Shown: positions 1 through 12,897 of the stretch, piece by piece
How the letters are laid out: the number at the start of each line of letters is the position of its first letter
Position numbering within the stretch: position 1 is the stretch's first letter
Origin: an uncultured Williamsia sp.
GTDB taxonomy: Bacteria; Actinomycetota; Actinomycetes; Mycobacteriales; Mycobacteriaceae
Direction of reading: 5' to 3'
Assembly: GCF_947494875.1 (NCBI RefSeq)
Contig: NZ_CANLWM010000003.1
Coordinates: forward strand, 62,001-126,000
DNA length: 64,000 nt
The notes under the pieces: generated by a model
The model's database searches: none
Seen by the model: only the letters and a program-made list of their open reading frames with translations
Told to the model about the DNA's origin: nothing
Translations under genes and position numbers: made by a program

Positions 1-2192
<2,192 letters not shown>

Positions 2193-2193
2193 G

Positions 2194-2216
2194 TCCGGCG
2201 GCGGGCGTTCCGCCGA
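2194..2216 (+). terminator. Weak candidate terminator hairpin after gcvP
   Basis: Just after the gcvP stop a CGGCGG/CCGCCG inverted repeat could fold with a short loop. There is no T-tract and the stem is only 6 bp, so this is weak evidence; such GC-rich hairpins without T-tracts are common in actinobacteria. Confidence 0.3.
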
Positions 2217-2294
2217 CAGCGGATTCCCCGGACGGCGGTCCCGGGCGGGCACCACCGTCCGGACGACCTGCATCGCCGGACTGGAGGGACTGCT

Positions 2295-3131
2295 GTGGAC
2301 GTCGTCACCGGAACCGCGGCGGGCGTGCCGTTCACCGCGCTCCCGCCTCGCACGAGCGACGTGTCGCGCCAGGACCACGCGCCGCTGATCATCACCTGGC
2401 ACATGCTCGACGCGCCGCGTACCGACGCGGCGTTCGCCGCGGCGTTCCCCATGGCGGAGGTCCCCGCGTGGCGCGTGCACCTCGGGATGCCGATGTGCGG
2501 GGCACGGATGCCCGCCGGTGGTGTGGACGAGGTGTTCGCACTCGCGCGCGACGACGCGGTGTCGTCGTTCCTGGTGCCGTTCGTCGAGTCGGCCGTGGCC
2601 GAGTTCCCGGCCGCGCTGGCCGCCGTGCGCGCGCAGCTGCCGGTCGACGACGGCCCGGTGACGATCGTCGGTGCCTCGCTCGGGGGCGCGGTCGCGTTGC
2701 AGGTCCTCGCCGACGCAGAGATCCCCGTGCACGCTGCGGTGCTGATCAACCCCGCGATACGGGTCAGCTCGGCGGTGCCACTGGTGGAGCCGATGGCAGG
2801 GCACCGCTACGAATGGTCCGAGCAGGCGCGACAGAGGTGCGCCGACCTGGACTTCGTGGCGCGCGCCCCAGAGATCGCCCCGCCGCCGCTGCTGATCGTC
2901 AGCGGCGACGACGACCATCCGGAGTTCCGCGCCGATGCGGCGGACCTCGTCGCCGCGTTACGTGGTCAGGACGGCGACCCGGGCAGGATCGAGCAGATCG
3001 GCGTGCCGGGCCTCGCGCACCCGCTGGCCGACGAACCGGGGATGGAACCGGCCCCGCAGCGCGCCGATGCCCATGCGGTCGACGAGATCGTCACCCGATG
3101 GCTTCGTCGCATTCTGCCCGTCGCCGGATGA
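2295..3131 (+). CDS. Alpha/beta hydrolase
   Basis: A 278-residue single-domain alpha/beta hydrolase, probably an esterase or related cytoplasmic hydrolase; I see no signal peptide. The nucleophile elbow is GASLGG (residues 126-131, Ser128), the acid is probably in SGDDDH (about 204-208) and the base is His242 in GLAHP. The GTG start at 2295 is supported by a GGAGGG ribosome-binding site about 7 bases upstream. It follows gcvP by 102 bases on the same strand and converges on the next gene with only 7 bases between stops. In M. tuberculosis the gcvB-glcB interval also holds hydrolase genes (Rv1833c, lipZ), but I cannot claim orthology. The substrate is unknown. Confidence 0.8.
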   Translation: MDVVTGTAAGVPFTALPPRTSDVSRQDHAPLIITWHMLDAPRTDAAFAAAFPMAEVPAWRVHLGMPMCGARMPAGGVDEVFALARDDAVSSFLVPFVESAVAEFPAALAAVRAQLPVDDGPVTIVGASLGGAVALQVLADAEIPVHAAVLINPAIRVSSAVPLVEPMAGHRYEWSEQARQRCADLDFVARAPEIAPPPLLIVSGDDDHPEFRADAADLVAALRGQDGDPGRIEQIGVPGLAHPLADEPGMEPAPQRADAHAVDEIVTRWLRRILPVAG

Positions 3132-3138
3132 CGTCGTC

Positions 3139-4305
3139 TCAGCCGAAGACGAGTCGGGCGATCTCGGCGAGCGCGGCCGCGTCACCGGCGGGCATCGGTG
3201 TCGCGATCTGCGGGAAGGTGACCGCGGCCGTCGGCGTCGCACCGGCAGCTGCGCCGCGGAACCCGAGACGGGTGAGGGTCGAGAGCTGCTCGGGCATACG
3301 GGCGAACCGGAAGAACGCGGTGACCGACTCGGCCGCCGCCGCGTCGACCTGGGGGCCGGTCAGGTCGACGACGGGGAAGTCGGCCGACGGCGTGTAGCCC
3401 GTCGGAAGGAGTTCGACGACCCCGGGCGCCCCCGTTCGCCGCGTCGCGGAGTACAGCGCCTGCTCGGTGATCGGGACCGCGTGCACGCGCGCCCGTGCAG
3501 GATCACCGTCGACGACAGTCGGCAGTGTGCGTGAGGCACTCCCGTCGACCGACTGCGGCGCCTCGGCGCGTAGCGCCGCGATGGTCGAGGTGACCTGGGC
3601 CGAGCGCGCGTCCTCGACGGTCAGTCCCGCCGACCCGACACGGCTGACCTCGGTGGCGACCGCCTGCGCGGCGAGCACGCTCGCGTCGGTGCCGGGTCCG
3701 ACAGGCAGAGCCATGCGCAGCGGGCCCCATCCGCTCAGTCCGAACCGTGACAGGGCGGCATCGTCGCGGGTGAGGGTCGGGACCTCGATCCATGACAGCT
3801 TCCCCGCCGCCGCACGCGCGAACTGCGGGGCCACCGCGAGCACGACGGGTGAGGTGACCAGCGACTCGGGGTCGCCGTCCACCACCGACGATCTCGCCGT
3901 GAGCAGCTGCGCACTCCACACCGACGACGCGGGCACCCACGCCGCGGGGAAGGCCCCCATCGAGGCGGTGTCCCACGTCCCGGTGAGCCCGTCGAGCGTG
4001 GTCTTGGGATCCACGGGGCGGACCGACACGGTGATGCACTTGTCGCGCACGACCGGCTTGGTCGCCGAGTACGCCGCGGCGATGCGGCCCAGCGGCTCGG
4101 CGATGTCGGCGTCGGCGACGACGGACACCGTCTCGGGGCCCTCGACACATGTCTGCGCCGCGGCGGTGGAGTCGTCGCGGAGACTGCGGCCGAGAACGAC
4201 CCACACGACCACCAGGACCGCCACCACGACCAGCGCCGCGACGGACAGCACCACCCCGCGGCTGACGCGGCGGCGGTGGGCGGTGTCCGTGCGGTGCCGG
4301 GCCAT
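3139..4305 (-). CDS. Membrane-anchored substrate-binding-like protein (Rv1836c N-terminal homologue, no VWA domain)
   Basis: A 388-residue protein with a basic N-terminus, one membrane segment (about residues 18-41, rich in Val/Ala/Leu) and an extracytoplasmic region resembling the binding-protein-like half of M. tuberculosis Rv1836c. Shared features recalled from memory include the sequence after the membrane helix (TAAAQTCV, then VVADADIAEPL) and PVVLAVAP. Rv1836c is about 677 residues and continues into a von Willebrand factor A domain; this protein ends where that domain should begin, with a normal stop. It lies 10 bases after glcB on the same strand, as in M. tuberculosis, so the two are probably cotranscribed. 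Function is unknown in both organisms. The ATG at 4305 gives the longest plausible product. Confidence 0.72.
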   Translation of the reverse strand: MARHRTDTAHRRRVSRGVVLSVAALVVVAVLVVVWVVLGRSLRDDSTAAAQTCVEGPETVSVVADADIAEPLGRIAAAYSATKPVVRDKCITVSVRPVDPKTTLDGLTGTWDTASMGAFPAAWVPASSVWSAQLLTARSSVVDGDPESLVTSPVVLAVAPQFARAAAGKLSWIEVPTLTRDDAALSRFGLSGWGPLRMALPVGPGTDASVLAAQAVATEVSRVGSAGLTVEDARSAQVTSTIAALRAEAPQSVDGSASRTLPTVVDGDPARARVHAVPITEQALYSATRRTGAPGVVELLPTGYTPSADFPVVDLTGPQVDAAAAESVTAFFRFARMPEQLSTLTRLGFRGAAAGATPTAAVTFPQIATPMPAGDAAALAEIARLVFG

Positions 4306-4315
4306 GGGTCAGGCC

Positions 4316-6478
4316 TCAGGCGTTGGCGGCTTTGAACTCCCGGCGGCGGCGATGCAGGATCGGCTCGGTGTAGCCGCTCGGCTGCGAGGTGCCCTCGAGG
4401 ATCAGGTCCTTGGCGGCCTGGAAGGCGATGCTGGAGTCGAAGTCCGGGGCCATGGGCCGGTAGGCGGAGTCGCCGGAGTTCTGCTCGTCGACGACCGCGG
4501 CCATCCGCTGCAGCGACTCGACGACCTGCTCCTCGGTGATGATGCCGTGCCGCAACCAGTTCGCGAGCAGCTGGCTCGAGATGCGCAGCGTCGCACGGTC
4601 CTCCATGAGGGCGACGTCGTGGATGTCGGGCACCTTGGAGCAGCCGACGCCCTGGTCGATCCAGCGCACGACGTACCCGAGGATCGACTGGCAGTTGTTG
4701 TCGAGCTCCTGCTTGCGCTCCTCGTCGGACCAGTTGGTGTCCTTGGCCAGCGGGATCTGCAAGATGTCGTCGACCGAGGCGGGATCGCGCTTGGCGATCT
4801 CGTCCTGACGCTCGAACACGTCGACCTGGTGGTAGTGCAGCGCGTGCAGCGTCGCGGCGGTCGGGGACGGGACCCATGCGGTGGTGGCGCCCGACTTCGG
4901 GTGCCCGATCTTCTGCTCGAGCATGTCCGCCATCAGGTCGGGCATGGCCCACATGCCCTTGCCGATCTGCGCGTGGTGCGCCAGGCCGGCGTGCAGGCCG
5001 ATGTCGACGTTCGAGTCCTCGTAGGCCTTGATCCAGGTCTGCGACTTCATCTCCGCCTTGCGGATGACCGCGCCGGCCTCCATCGACGTGTGGATCTCGT
5101 CGCCGGTGCGGTCGAGGAAGCCGGTGTTGATGAACACGACGCGGTCGGCCGCGGCCTTGATGCACGCCTTGAGGTTCACCGTGGTGCGCCGCTCCTCGTC
5201 CATGATGCCGACCTTGAGCGTGTTGGCCTGGAGGCCGAGGATCTCCTCGACACGGCCGAAAAGCTCGACGGTGAACGCCACCTCGTCGGGGCCGTGCATC
5301 TTCGGCTTCACGATGTAGATCGATCCGGTCCGCGAGTTCTGGCGGCCCTCGGGCGCCATTCCGTGGATCCCGATGAGCGAGGTGAAGACGGCGTCGAGGA
5401 TGCCCTCGGGCACCTCGTCGCCATTCGCGTCGAGGATCGCGTCGTTCGTCATGAGGTGACCGACGTTGCGCACGAACAGCAGCGAGCGGCCGGGCAGGGT
5501 GAGTTCGCCACCGTCGGGCTTGGTGTAGACGCGGTCCGGGTTGAGTGTGCGGGTGAAGGTCTTCCCGCCCTTGGTCACGTCCTCGGCGAGGTCGCCCTTG
5601 TTCAGGCCCAACCAGTTCCGGTAGCCGAGCACCTTGTCCTCGGCGTCGACGGCGGCGACGGAGTCCTCGAAGTCCATGATCGTGGTGATCGCGGACTCGA
5701 CCAGGACGTCCTTGATGCCGGCGGGGTCGGTGGACCCGATCGGGGACTCCGCGTCGACCTGGACCTCGAGGTGCAGGCCGTTGTGGCGCAGCAGGATCCC
5801 GCTGGGGGAGTCGGTGTCGCCGAGGAACCCGACGAAGGCCGAGGGGTCGGCCAACGAGGTGGAGGAGTCGCCGAGGGTGACCGCGAGCGAGGACCCGTCG
5901 ACTGCGAGGCCGGTGACGTCGGCCCACTTGCCGTTCTCCAGCGGGACGGCGCCGTCCAGGAAGTTCTTCGCGTAGGCGATGACCTTGTCGCCGCGGACCT
6001 TGTTGTAGGACGTGCCCTTCTCGGCGCCGTCGGTCTCGGGGATCGCGTCGGTGCCGTAGAGCGCGTCGTACAGCGATCCCCAGCGGGCGTTCGAGGCGTT
6101 CAGCGCGAAGCGCGCGTTGAGCACGGGGACGACGAGCTGCGGCCCGGCGGTGCTGGTGATCTCGGTGTCGACGCCTTCGGTGCCGATCTGGAAGTCCTCG
6201 GGCACCGGGACCAGGTAGCCGATCTCCTGCAGGAACGCCTTGTAGGCGGCCGGGTCGATCTCGCTGTTCTGGTGGTGCCAGTCGTCGATCTTGGTCTGCA
6301 ATTCGTCGCGGACGGCCAGCAGTTCGCGGTTGCGGGGCGCGAGGTCGGTGATGATCCGGCCCACGCCGTCCCAGAACGCGTCGGCGTCCACACCGGTACC
6401 GGGCAGCGCCTCGGTGGTGATGAAGTCGTGCAGGACGGTGGCGACCTGCACCCCGCCGACGGTGACGCGTTCGGTCAT
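4316..6478 (-). CDS. glcB: Malate synthase G
   Basis: A 720-residue monomeric malate synthase G, condensing glyoxylate with acetyl-CoA to give malate and CoA; it is the second enzyme of the glyoxylate bypass and is needed for growth on acetate and fatty acids. Length matches the G isoform (about 720-740) rather than the A isoform. Recognisable segments are [55 protein letters not shown] and, near the C-terminus, [11 protein letters not shown] and [13 protein letters not shown], which hold the active-site Cys and catalytic Asp of the family. ATG start at 6478. The neighbouring order (Rv1836c-like gene downstream, CBS genes, guaB1 and gnd upstream) is conserved with mycobacteria. Confidence 0.97.
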   Translation of the reverse strand: MTERVTVGGVQVATVLHDFITTEALPGTGVDADAFWDGVGRIITDLAPRNRELLAVRDELQTKIDDWHHQNSEIDPAAYKAFLQEIGYLVPVPEDFQIGTEGVDTEITSTAGPQLVVPVLNARFALNASNARWGSLYDALYGTDAIPETDGAEKGTSYNKVRGDKVIAYAKNFLDGAVPLENGKWADVTGLAVDGSSLAVTLGDSSTSLADPSAFVGFLGDTDSPSGILLRHNGLHLEVQVDAESPIGSTDPAGIKDVLVESAITTIMDFEDSVAAVDAEDKVLGYRNWLGLNKGDLAEDVTKGGKTFTRTLNPDRVYTKPDGGELTLPGRSLLFVRNVGHLMTNDAILDANGDEVPEGILDAVFTSLIGIHGMAPEGRQNSRTGSIYIVKPKMHGPDEVAFTVELFGRVEEILGLQANTLKVGIMDEERRTTVNLKACIKAAADRVVFINTGFLDRTGDEIHTSMEAGAVIRKAEMKSQTWIKAYEDSNVDIGLHAGLAHHAQIGKGMWAMPDLMADMLEQKIGHPKSGATTAWVPSPTAATLHALHYHQVDVFERQDEIAKRDPASVDDILQIPLAKDTNWSDEERKQELDNNCQSILGYVVRWIDQGVGCSKVPDIHDVALMEDRATLRISSQLLANWLRHGIITEEQVVESLQRMAAVVDEQNSGDSAYRPMAPDFDSSIAFQAAKDLILEGTSQPSGYTEPILHRRRREFKAANA

Positions 6479-6556
6479 GGCTCCTCTTTCGCTGGTTGCC
6501 GATCTCCTCCGATCACGGAGTCGGCTGGTGTCCTCGCGGTGATCCGGGGATCAATC

Positions 6557-7456
6557 CTACTCAGCGGTAGTGAGCGGTTCGTCCACGGTGGTGGCCGACG
6601 CCAGAGACCGGCACCGGGCGAGTAGGTCGGACCTGATGGACGCGGCCCGGTCGGCGAGTTCTCGCTGGTGGGCGACGTACTGCGCGCGTCCCCGCGGGGT
6701 CTCGACGGCCACGGGTGCGAAGCCGAGATCGCGCAGGTCGTAGGGGCTCGCGCGCATGTCGAGCTCGCGGAGGTCGAACGCCAGCGCGAGGGCGTCGACG
6801 ACGACGTCGGAGCCCACCAGCGCTTCGAGTTTGGTGGCCCACTTGTAGAGGTCCATGCCCGCGTGGACGCAGCCCGGCTGCTCGGTCGCGACCTGTGTCG
6901 CCCGCGTCAGCTCCTGCGTGTTCCGCCCGACCGCGTCGTCGGTGAAGAACCGGAACGCGTCGAAGTGGGTGCAGCGCAGACCCTGGCGGTCGACGACGCG
7001 ATCGGTCTCGGCGGGGGACAGGCGCAGCGGGACGTGGTGGCGGCGCACGGCGCTGTCGCGGTAGACCATCGCCCACTCGTGCAGCCCGAAACAGTTCCAT
7101 CGGGGGGCGCGCCCGGCCGTCGCCGACAGCAGGCGGGTCACATGGGCGACCGTGTCGCGGCGGGCGTCGAGGTGGGCGTGGCCGACGGTGACCACGGAGC
7201 CGCCCGCCGCGTCGTCGACGCGGACGTAGTGCGGCCAGTCGCGGTGATCCGGTGCCCCGGCGAGTCCGACGCCGAAGCCGGGGTGCCAGCGGCGCAGTCG
7301 GGCCGGCTTGTGACTGTAGTAGCGGAACAGGAACTGCCACACCGGATGATCGCGACCGTCCGGAAGATGCTGCGGGTGGGCGTCGAGCAGTGCTCCCACC
7401 CGCGCGGCGTGGTCGGCGGCACGGGTGGTCCAGTCGTCGACGGTGAGGACCCTCAT
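6557..7456 (-). CDS. Conserved actinobacterial protein (often labelled 3-methyladenine DNA glycosylase)
   Basis: A 299-residue protein with an N-terminal stretch HPVWQFLFRYYSHKPARLRR, then GFGVGL, and later VDRQGLRCTHFDAFRFFTDDAV and GMDLYKWATKLEAL. I recognise this as a widespread actinobacterial family that annotation pipelines call 3-methyladenine DNA glycosylase, but I see no helix-hairpin-helix motif or other glycosylase signature that would prove it. No membrane segments or signal peptide. Its ATG (7456) overlaps the stop of the upstream CBS protein by 4 bases (ATGA), so translation is probably coupled, and glcB begins 78 bases further on. In M. tuberculosis this position holds vapBC13 and a PE_PGRS gene instead (from memory). 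Confidence 0.6.
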   Translation of the reverse strand: MRVLTVDDWTTRAADHAARVGALLDAHPQHLPDGRDHPVWQFLFRYYSHKPARLRRWHPGFGVGLAGAPDHRDWPHYVRVDDAAGGSVVTVGHAHLDARRDTVAHVTRLLSATAGRAPRWNCFGLHEWAMVYRDSAVRRHHVPLRLSPAETDRVVDRQGLRCTHFDAFRFFTDDAVGRNTQELTRATQVATEQPGCVHAGMDLYKWATKLEALVGSDVVVDALALAFDLRELDMRASPYDLRDLGFAPVAVETPRGRAQYVAHQRELADRAASIRSDLLARCRSLASATTVDEPLTTAE

Positions 7457-8529
7457 ATCCGGTGCGTCTCGTCGCGGACGGTGCCGACGAACTCCTCGAC
7501 GAGATCCTCGAGGGCGACGACGCCGGTGGTGCGACCGTTGCCGTCGACGACGGTCCCGAGGTGCGCGCTGGTCCGGCGGAGCGACGCGGTGGCCTCGTCG
7601 AGGGAGGTGTCGCCGGAGATCACCGGCAGCGGCCGGATCGTGTCGGCCCCGATGATCGTGTCCGGTCCGACGCTCTCGTCGAGGATCTCGTCGAGGACGT
7701 CCTTGAGGTGCAGATATCCGGTGAAGGTGCCGTCGGTGCCGCGGACGGGGAACCGCGAGAACCCCGTCTCGGACACGGCCCGCTCGATCGACCCGAGGGT
7801 GGGGCCGGTGCGCCCGGTCGCGGGGTCGGTGGTCGCGCGGACGCTGCGCAGGTCGTCCAGGGGGATCGCGACCTCCGAGACGGTGCGACCCGCGGTGCGC
7901 AGCGCACGGGTCAGCCGTTCGTGCTCCTCGGCGTCGATGAGTCCCTCCTGGCGGGACTCGCCGATCATCTCGGCGAGCTCACCCGCCGACACCGTCGCGT
8001 CGAGCTCGTCGCGCGGCTGGATTCGCAGCACTCGCAGCGTGAGGTTCGCCGCCAGGTTGTAGAAGGCGATGAACGGCTTGGCAATCCGGATCCACGCCAG
8101 GTGGATCGGTACCAGCAGCATCGCCGACGCCTCGGGACCGGCGAGCGCGATGTTCTTCGGCACCATCTCGCCGAGCAGGATGTGCAGCGCGACGACGAGG
8201 ATCAGCGCGATGGTGAAACCGATCGGGTGCAGCAGTGCGTCGGGGATGCCGACGAGATCCATCGGTGCCTCGATGAGGTGCGCGACCGCCGGCTCGCCGA
8301 CGCGACCCAGCAGGATGGAACAGACCGTGATGCCGAGTTGGGCGCCCGCGAGCATGAGCGACAGGTCCTGACCGGCGCGGATCACGGTGCGCGCGCGGCG
8401 CTTCCCCTGCTCGGCCAGTGTCTCGAGCCGGTCGCGACGGGCGGAGATCAGTGAGAACTCCGCGCCGACGAAGAACGCGTTGCCGGCGAGCAGTGCGACG
8501 GCGATCAGGACCCCGAGCCAGTCGTTCAC
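7453..8529 (-). CDS. CNNM/CBS-domain membrane protein (HlyC/CorC family), short form
   Basis: A 358-residue membrane protein with an N-terminal CNNM (DUF21) domain of about four membrane segments (residues 1-190; motifs NAFFVGAEFSLISARR and LMLAGAQLGITVCSILLG) and a cytoplasmic CBS pair (about 215-350). It stops right after the CBS pair, so it lacks the C-terminal CorC_HlyC domain of its partner. Family members are implicated in Mg2+ homeostasis and transport; the old hemolysin name is misleading. I place the start at the GTG at 8529, which overlaps the partner's TGA by 4 bases (GTGA); the open frame runs further upstream but that part is arginine-rich shadow sequence. It matches Rv1841c (about 345 aa) in size and position. 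Confidence 0.88.
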   Translation of the reverse strand: MNDWLGVLIAVALLAGNAFFVGAEFSLISARRDRLETLAEQGKRRARTVIRAGQDLSLMLAGAQLGITVCSILLGRVGEPAVAHLIEAPMDLVGIPDALLHPIGFTIALILVVALHILLGEMVPKNIALAGPEASAMLLVPIHLAWIRIAKPFIAFYNLAANLTLRVLRIQPRDELDATVSAGELAEMIGESRQEGLIDAEEHERLTRALRTAGRTVSEVAIPLDDLRSVRATTDPATGRTGPTLGSIERAVSETGFSRFPVRGTDGTFTGYLHLKDVLDEILDESVGPDTIIGADTIRPLPVISGDTSLDEATASLRRTSAHLGTVVDGNGRTTGVVALEDLVEEFVGTVRDETHRI

Positions 8530-9929
8530 CGGTCCACCTCCTCGGGGGCGGATTCGGCGGGCGGGGCGTCGGAGTCGAGAGCGGAGATCGCGACGACGTC
8601 GACGCGCCGGCCGTCCATCCGCACCACCCGGGCCTGCCATCGCGGCGGCGGCGGGACCGGGTCGGCGCCGGAGTCCTCCTCGCTCTCGTTGCGTTCGGGC
8701 AGTGCGACGACGTCGCCCTCTGCGGCGATGCGTCCGAGCAGTGCGACGACGAGCCCGCCCAGGGTGTCGTAGTCGCCGTCGGGGGCGTGGTACCCGGTCG
8801 CGGAGGTGAGTTCGTCGATCCGCAGCAGACCCGAGCACACCCACCCGTCGTCGGAGCGCGAGACGTCGGCCTGTTCGTCGTCGTGCTCGTCGGTGACGTC
8901 GCCGACGATCTCCTCGATGAGGTCCTCGGTGGTGACGATGCCTGCGGTGCCGCCGTACTCGTCGACGACGACCGCGACCTGCAGGCCGTCGCCGCGGATC
9001 CGGGCCATGAGAGCGTCGCCGTCGAGGCTGTCGGGGACCACGGGGACGGGTCGGGCGATGTCGCCCATCGTCGTCGACCGACGCTGCGCGACAGGGAGTG
9101 TGAACGCCTGTTTGATGTGCACGAACCCGCGGATGTTGTCGAGGTCACCGTCGACGACGACGGGGAAGCGGCTGAAACCGGTCTGCGACGCGGCGAGGAT
9201 CAGGTCGCGGACGTCGGCGGTCTCGTCGAGCGCCTCCACCGTCGAACGCGGGGTCATCAGCTCCTCGGCGGTGAGCTCGCCGAATCGGAGGGACCGTCCG
9301 ACGAGGATGGCGGTGCTCTGGTCGAGCGATCCCTCGCGGGCGGAGTTCCGCACGAGTGATCCGAGTTCCTCCGGTGAGCGTGCCGAGCGCAGTTCCTCGG
9401 CCGGTTCGATACCGAGCCGACGGACCACCCAGTTCGCGGTGCCGTTGGTCCCGCGGATCGCCCAGGAGAAGATCGCCGAGAACCCGACCATCGGACCCGC
9501 GGTGGCCCGTGCGGTCGGCAGCGGCCGGGCGATGGCCGCGTTCTTCGGGATGAGTTCGCCGAGCACCATCGACAGCGAGGTTGCGACGACGAGGGCCAGG
9601 ACGATCGAGAGCACGTCGGTGAGCTCGTCGCCCGCACCTGCGGCCTCCAGCGCCGGCCCGAACAGCTGCGCCAGCACCGGTTCGGCGATGTAGCCGGTGA
9701 CCAGGGTGGTGATGGTGATGCCGAGCTGCGCGCCGGACAGCTGGAACGAGAGGCTTCGGTGCGCGCGGGCGACCTGGCGGGCGCGGCGGTCGTCGCGGCG
9801 GTGCAGGTCGGCGTCGACCGTCGACCGTTCGAGCGCGGTGAGCGAGAACTCCGCCGCGACGAACAACGCGGTGCCCAGCGTGAGGGCGATGAACCCGATC
9901 AGGCTCCCGACGAGGATCAGGGTCTGCAC
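8526..9929 (-). CDS. CNNM/CBS/CorC-domain membrane protein (HlyC/CorC family), long form
   Basis: A 467-residue paralogue of the following gene. An N-terminal CNNM domain (VAAEFSLTALERS, SFQLSGAQLGITITTLVTGYI) is followed by a CBS pair (about 215-340, including SRFPVVVDGDL and VVVDEYGGTAGIVTTEDLIE) and a C-terminal CorC_HlyC domain (about 360-450). Probable role in divalent-cation transport or regulation at the plasma membrane. The GTG at 9929 (VQTLILVGSLIG) gives the expected N-terminal membrane helix; the longer open frame upstream is shadow of guaB1. It starts 7 bases after the guaB1 stop and overlaps the next gene by 4 bases, so guaB1 and the two CNNM genes look like one transcript. Equivalent to Rv1842c (about 455 aa). 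Confidence 0.88.
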   Translation of the reverse strand: MQTLILVGSLIGFIALTLGTALFVAAEFSLTALERSTVDADLHRRDDRRARQVARAHRSLSFQLSGAQLGITITTLVTGYIAEPVLAQLFGPALEAAGAGDELTDVLSIVLALVVATSLSMVLGELIPKNAAIARPLPTARATAGPMVGFSAIFSWAIRGTNGTANWVVRRLGIEPAEELRSARSPEELGSLVRNSAREGSLDQSTAILVGRSLRFGELTAEELMTPRSTVEALDETADVRDLILAASQTGFSRFPVVVDGDLDNIRGFVHIKQAFTLPVAQRRSTTMGDIARPVPVVPDSLDGDALMARIRGDGLQVAVVVDEYGGTAGIVTTEDLIEEIVGDVTDEHDDEQADVSRSDDGWVCSGLLRIDELTSATGYHAPDGDYDTLGGLVVALLGRIAAEGDVVALPERNESEEDSGADPVPPPPRWQARVVRMDGRRVDVVAISALDSDAPPAESAPEEVDR

Positions 9930-9936
9930 GCCGGCG

Positions 9937-11385
<1,449 letters not shown>

Positions 11386-12846
11386 TCAGGCCTCCACCTC
11401 GGAGCGGTCCTCGCTCCACAGTGTGTGGAACGTGCCCTCCTTGTCGACGCGCTGGTAGGTGTGGGCGCCGAAGTAGTCGCGCAGACCCTGGGTGAGGGCG
11501 GCGGGAAGGCGCTCCGACCGCAGGCCGTCGTAGTAGGCCAGCGACGACGAGAACGCCGGCGCGGGGATCCCGAGGCTCGCCGCCGTTGTCACGACACGAC
11601 GCCAGCTCTCCACACCTTCCTCGACCGCGTCGCGGAAGTACGGCGCGAGCAGCAGGCTCTTCAGGTCGGGGTTCTCGTCGTACGCGTCGCGGATGCGGTT
11701 GAGGAACTGCGCGCGGATGATGCAGCCGCCACGCCAGATGGTGGCCATGGCACCGGGGTGCAGGTCCCAGTCGTACTCCTCGCTGCCCGCGCGGATCTGG
11801 TCGAAGCCCTGGGCGTAGGCGATCACCTTCGACGCGTAGAGCGCCGCGCGGACGTCGGCGACGAACGCCTCGCTGTCGGTGGGCTTCTCGCCGATCGTGC
11901 CGGGCTTGAGGTCGGTGGCCGCGGCGCGCTGGTCCAACTCGCTGGACAGCGCGCGGGCGAAGACGGCCTCGCCGATGCCGGTGACCGGTACGCCGAGGTC
12001 GAGCGCGGACTTCACCGTCCACCGGCCGGTGCCCTTCTGGCCCGCGGCGTCGACGATGACGTCGACGAGGGGTTTGCCGGTCTCGGCGTCCTTCTGCGAC
12101 AGCACCTCGGCGGTGATCTCGACCAGGTAGCTCTCGAGGTCGCCGGAGTTCCAGTCCCGGAACACGTCGGCGATCTGGTCCACGTCCATGCCGAGCGCGC
12201 GACGGAGCAGGTCGTAGGCCTCGCCGATGAGCTGCATGTCGGCGTACTCGATGCCGTTGTGGACCATCTTCACGAAGTGGCCCGACCCGTCGGGGCCGAT
12301 GTGCGTGCAGCAGGGCTCGCCGTCGACGTGGGCCGAGATCGACTCGAGCAGCGGGCCCAGCGACTCGTAGGCCTCGGCCGGCCCTCCCGGCATGATCGAG
12401 GGTCCCTCGAGCGCGCCGACCTCGCCGCCGGAGATACCGGCGCCGACGAAGTTGAGGTTGCGCTCGCTCATCTCCTTCTCGCGCCGGATGGTGTCGGTGT
12501 ACAGCGAGTTGCCGCCGTCGATGATGACGTCGCCGTCCTCCATGAGGTCGGCGAGTTCGGAGATGACCGCGTCGGTGGGATCGCCGGCCTTGACCATGAT
12601 GAGCACGCGCCGCGGCTTCTCCAGTGCGGCGACGAACTCCTCCATCGACTCGGTGCGCACGAAATCGCCATCGTCGCCGTGCTTCTCGAGCAGGGCGTCG
12701 GTCTTGGCGGTCGTCCGGTTGTGCAGGGCGACGGTGTGTCCGTGTCGGGCCAGGTTGCGCGCGATGTTGGACCCCATGACGGCCAGTCCCGTCACGCCGA
12801 TCTGGGCGCGCGCGGTGGTCGAGGAGTCACCCGAGGCTTGTGTCAT
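11386..12846 (-). CDS. gnd: 6-phosphogluconate dehydrogenase (decarboxylating)
   Basis: A 486-residue oxidative pentose phosphate pathway enzyme that converts 6-phosphogluconate to ribulose 5-phosphate with NADP+ reduction. The N-terminal Rossmann motif is GVTGLAVMGSNIARNLARHG, followed by HNRT; the substrate-binding signature is ISGGEVGALEGPSIMPGG and the catalytic helix carries HFVKMVHNGIEYADMQ. Length fits the long (about 480 aa) NADP-dependent form rather than the short 300-residue form. ATG start at 12846. It is followed after 9 bases by guaB1, so the two are probably cotranscribed. It corresponds to gnd1 (Rv1844c) of M. tuberculosis in position. Confidence 0.97.
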   Translation of the reverse strand: MTQASGDSSTTARAQIGVTGLAVMGSNIARNLARHGHTVALHNRTTAKTDALLEKHGDDGDFVRTESMEEFVAALEKPRRVLIMVKAGDPTDAVISELADLMEDGDVIIDGGNSLYTDTIRREKEMSERNLNFVGAGISGGEVGALEGPSIMPGGPAEAYESLGPLLESISAHVDGEPCCTHIGPDGSGHFVKMVHNGIEYADMQLIGEAYDLLRRALGMDVDQIADVFRDWNSGDLESYLVEITAEVLSQKDAETGKPLVDVIVDAAGQKGTGRWTVKSALDLGVPVTGIGEAVFARALSSELDQRAAATDLKPGTIGEKPTDSEAFVADVRAALYASKVIAYAQGFDQIRAGSEEYDWDLHPGAMATIWRGGCIIRAQFLNRIRDAYDENPDLKSLLLAPYFRDAVEEGVESWRRVVTTAASLGIPAPAFSSSLAYYDGLRSERLPAALTQGLRDYFGAHTYQRVDKEGTFHTLWSEDRSEVEA

Positions 12847-12897
12847 GTGCTCAGCCTATGACCTGTGCGCCGGTGACGGTCCCGCAGGACGCGCGCC

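Noticed and set aside
2193-2294. Riboswitch or regulatory RNA after gcvP
   Set aside because: The gap is short, and glycine riboswitches lie upstream of gcv operons; only a weak hairpin is visible.
3467-6625. 1052-residue open frame opposite glcB and the binding-like gene
   Set aside because: It lies antisense to two well-supported genes and has the Val/Gly/Arg/Asp-rich composition typical of shadow frames in GC-rich DNA.
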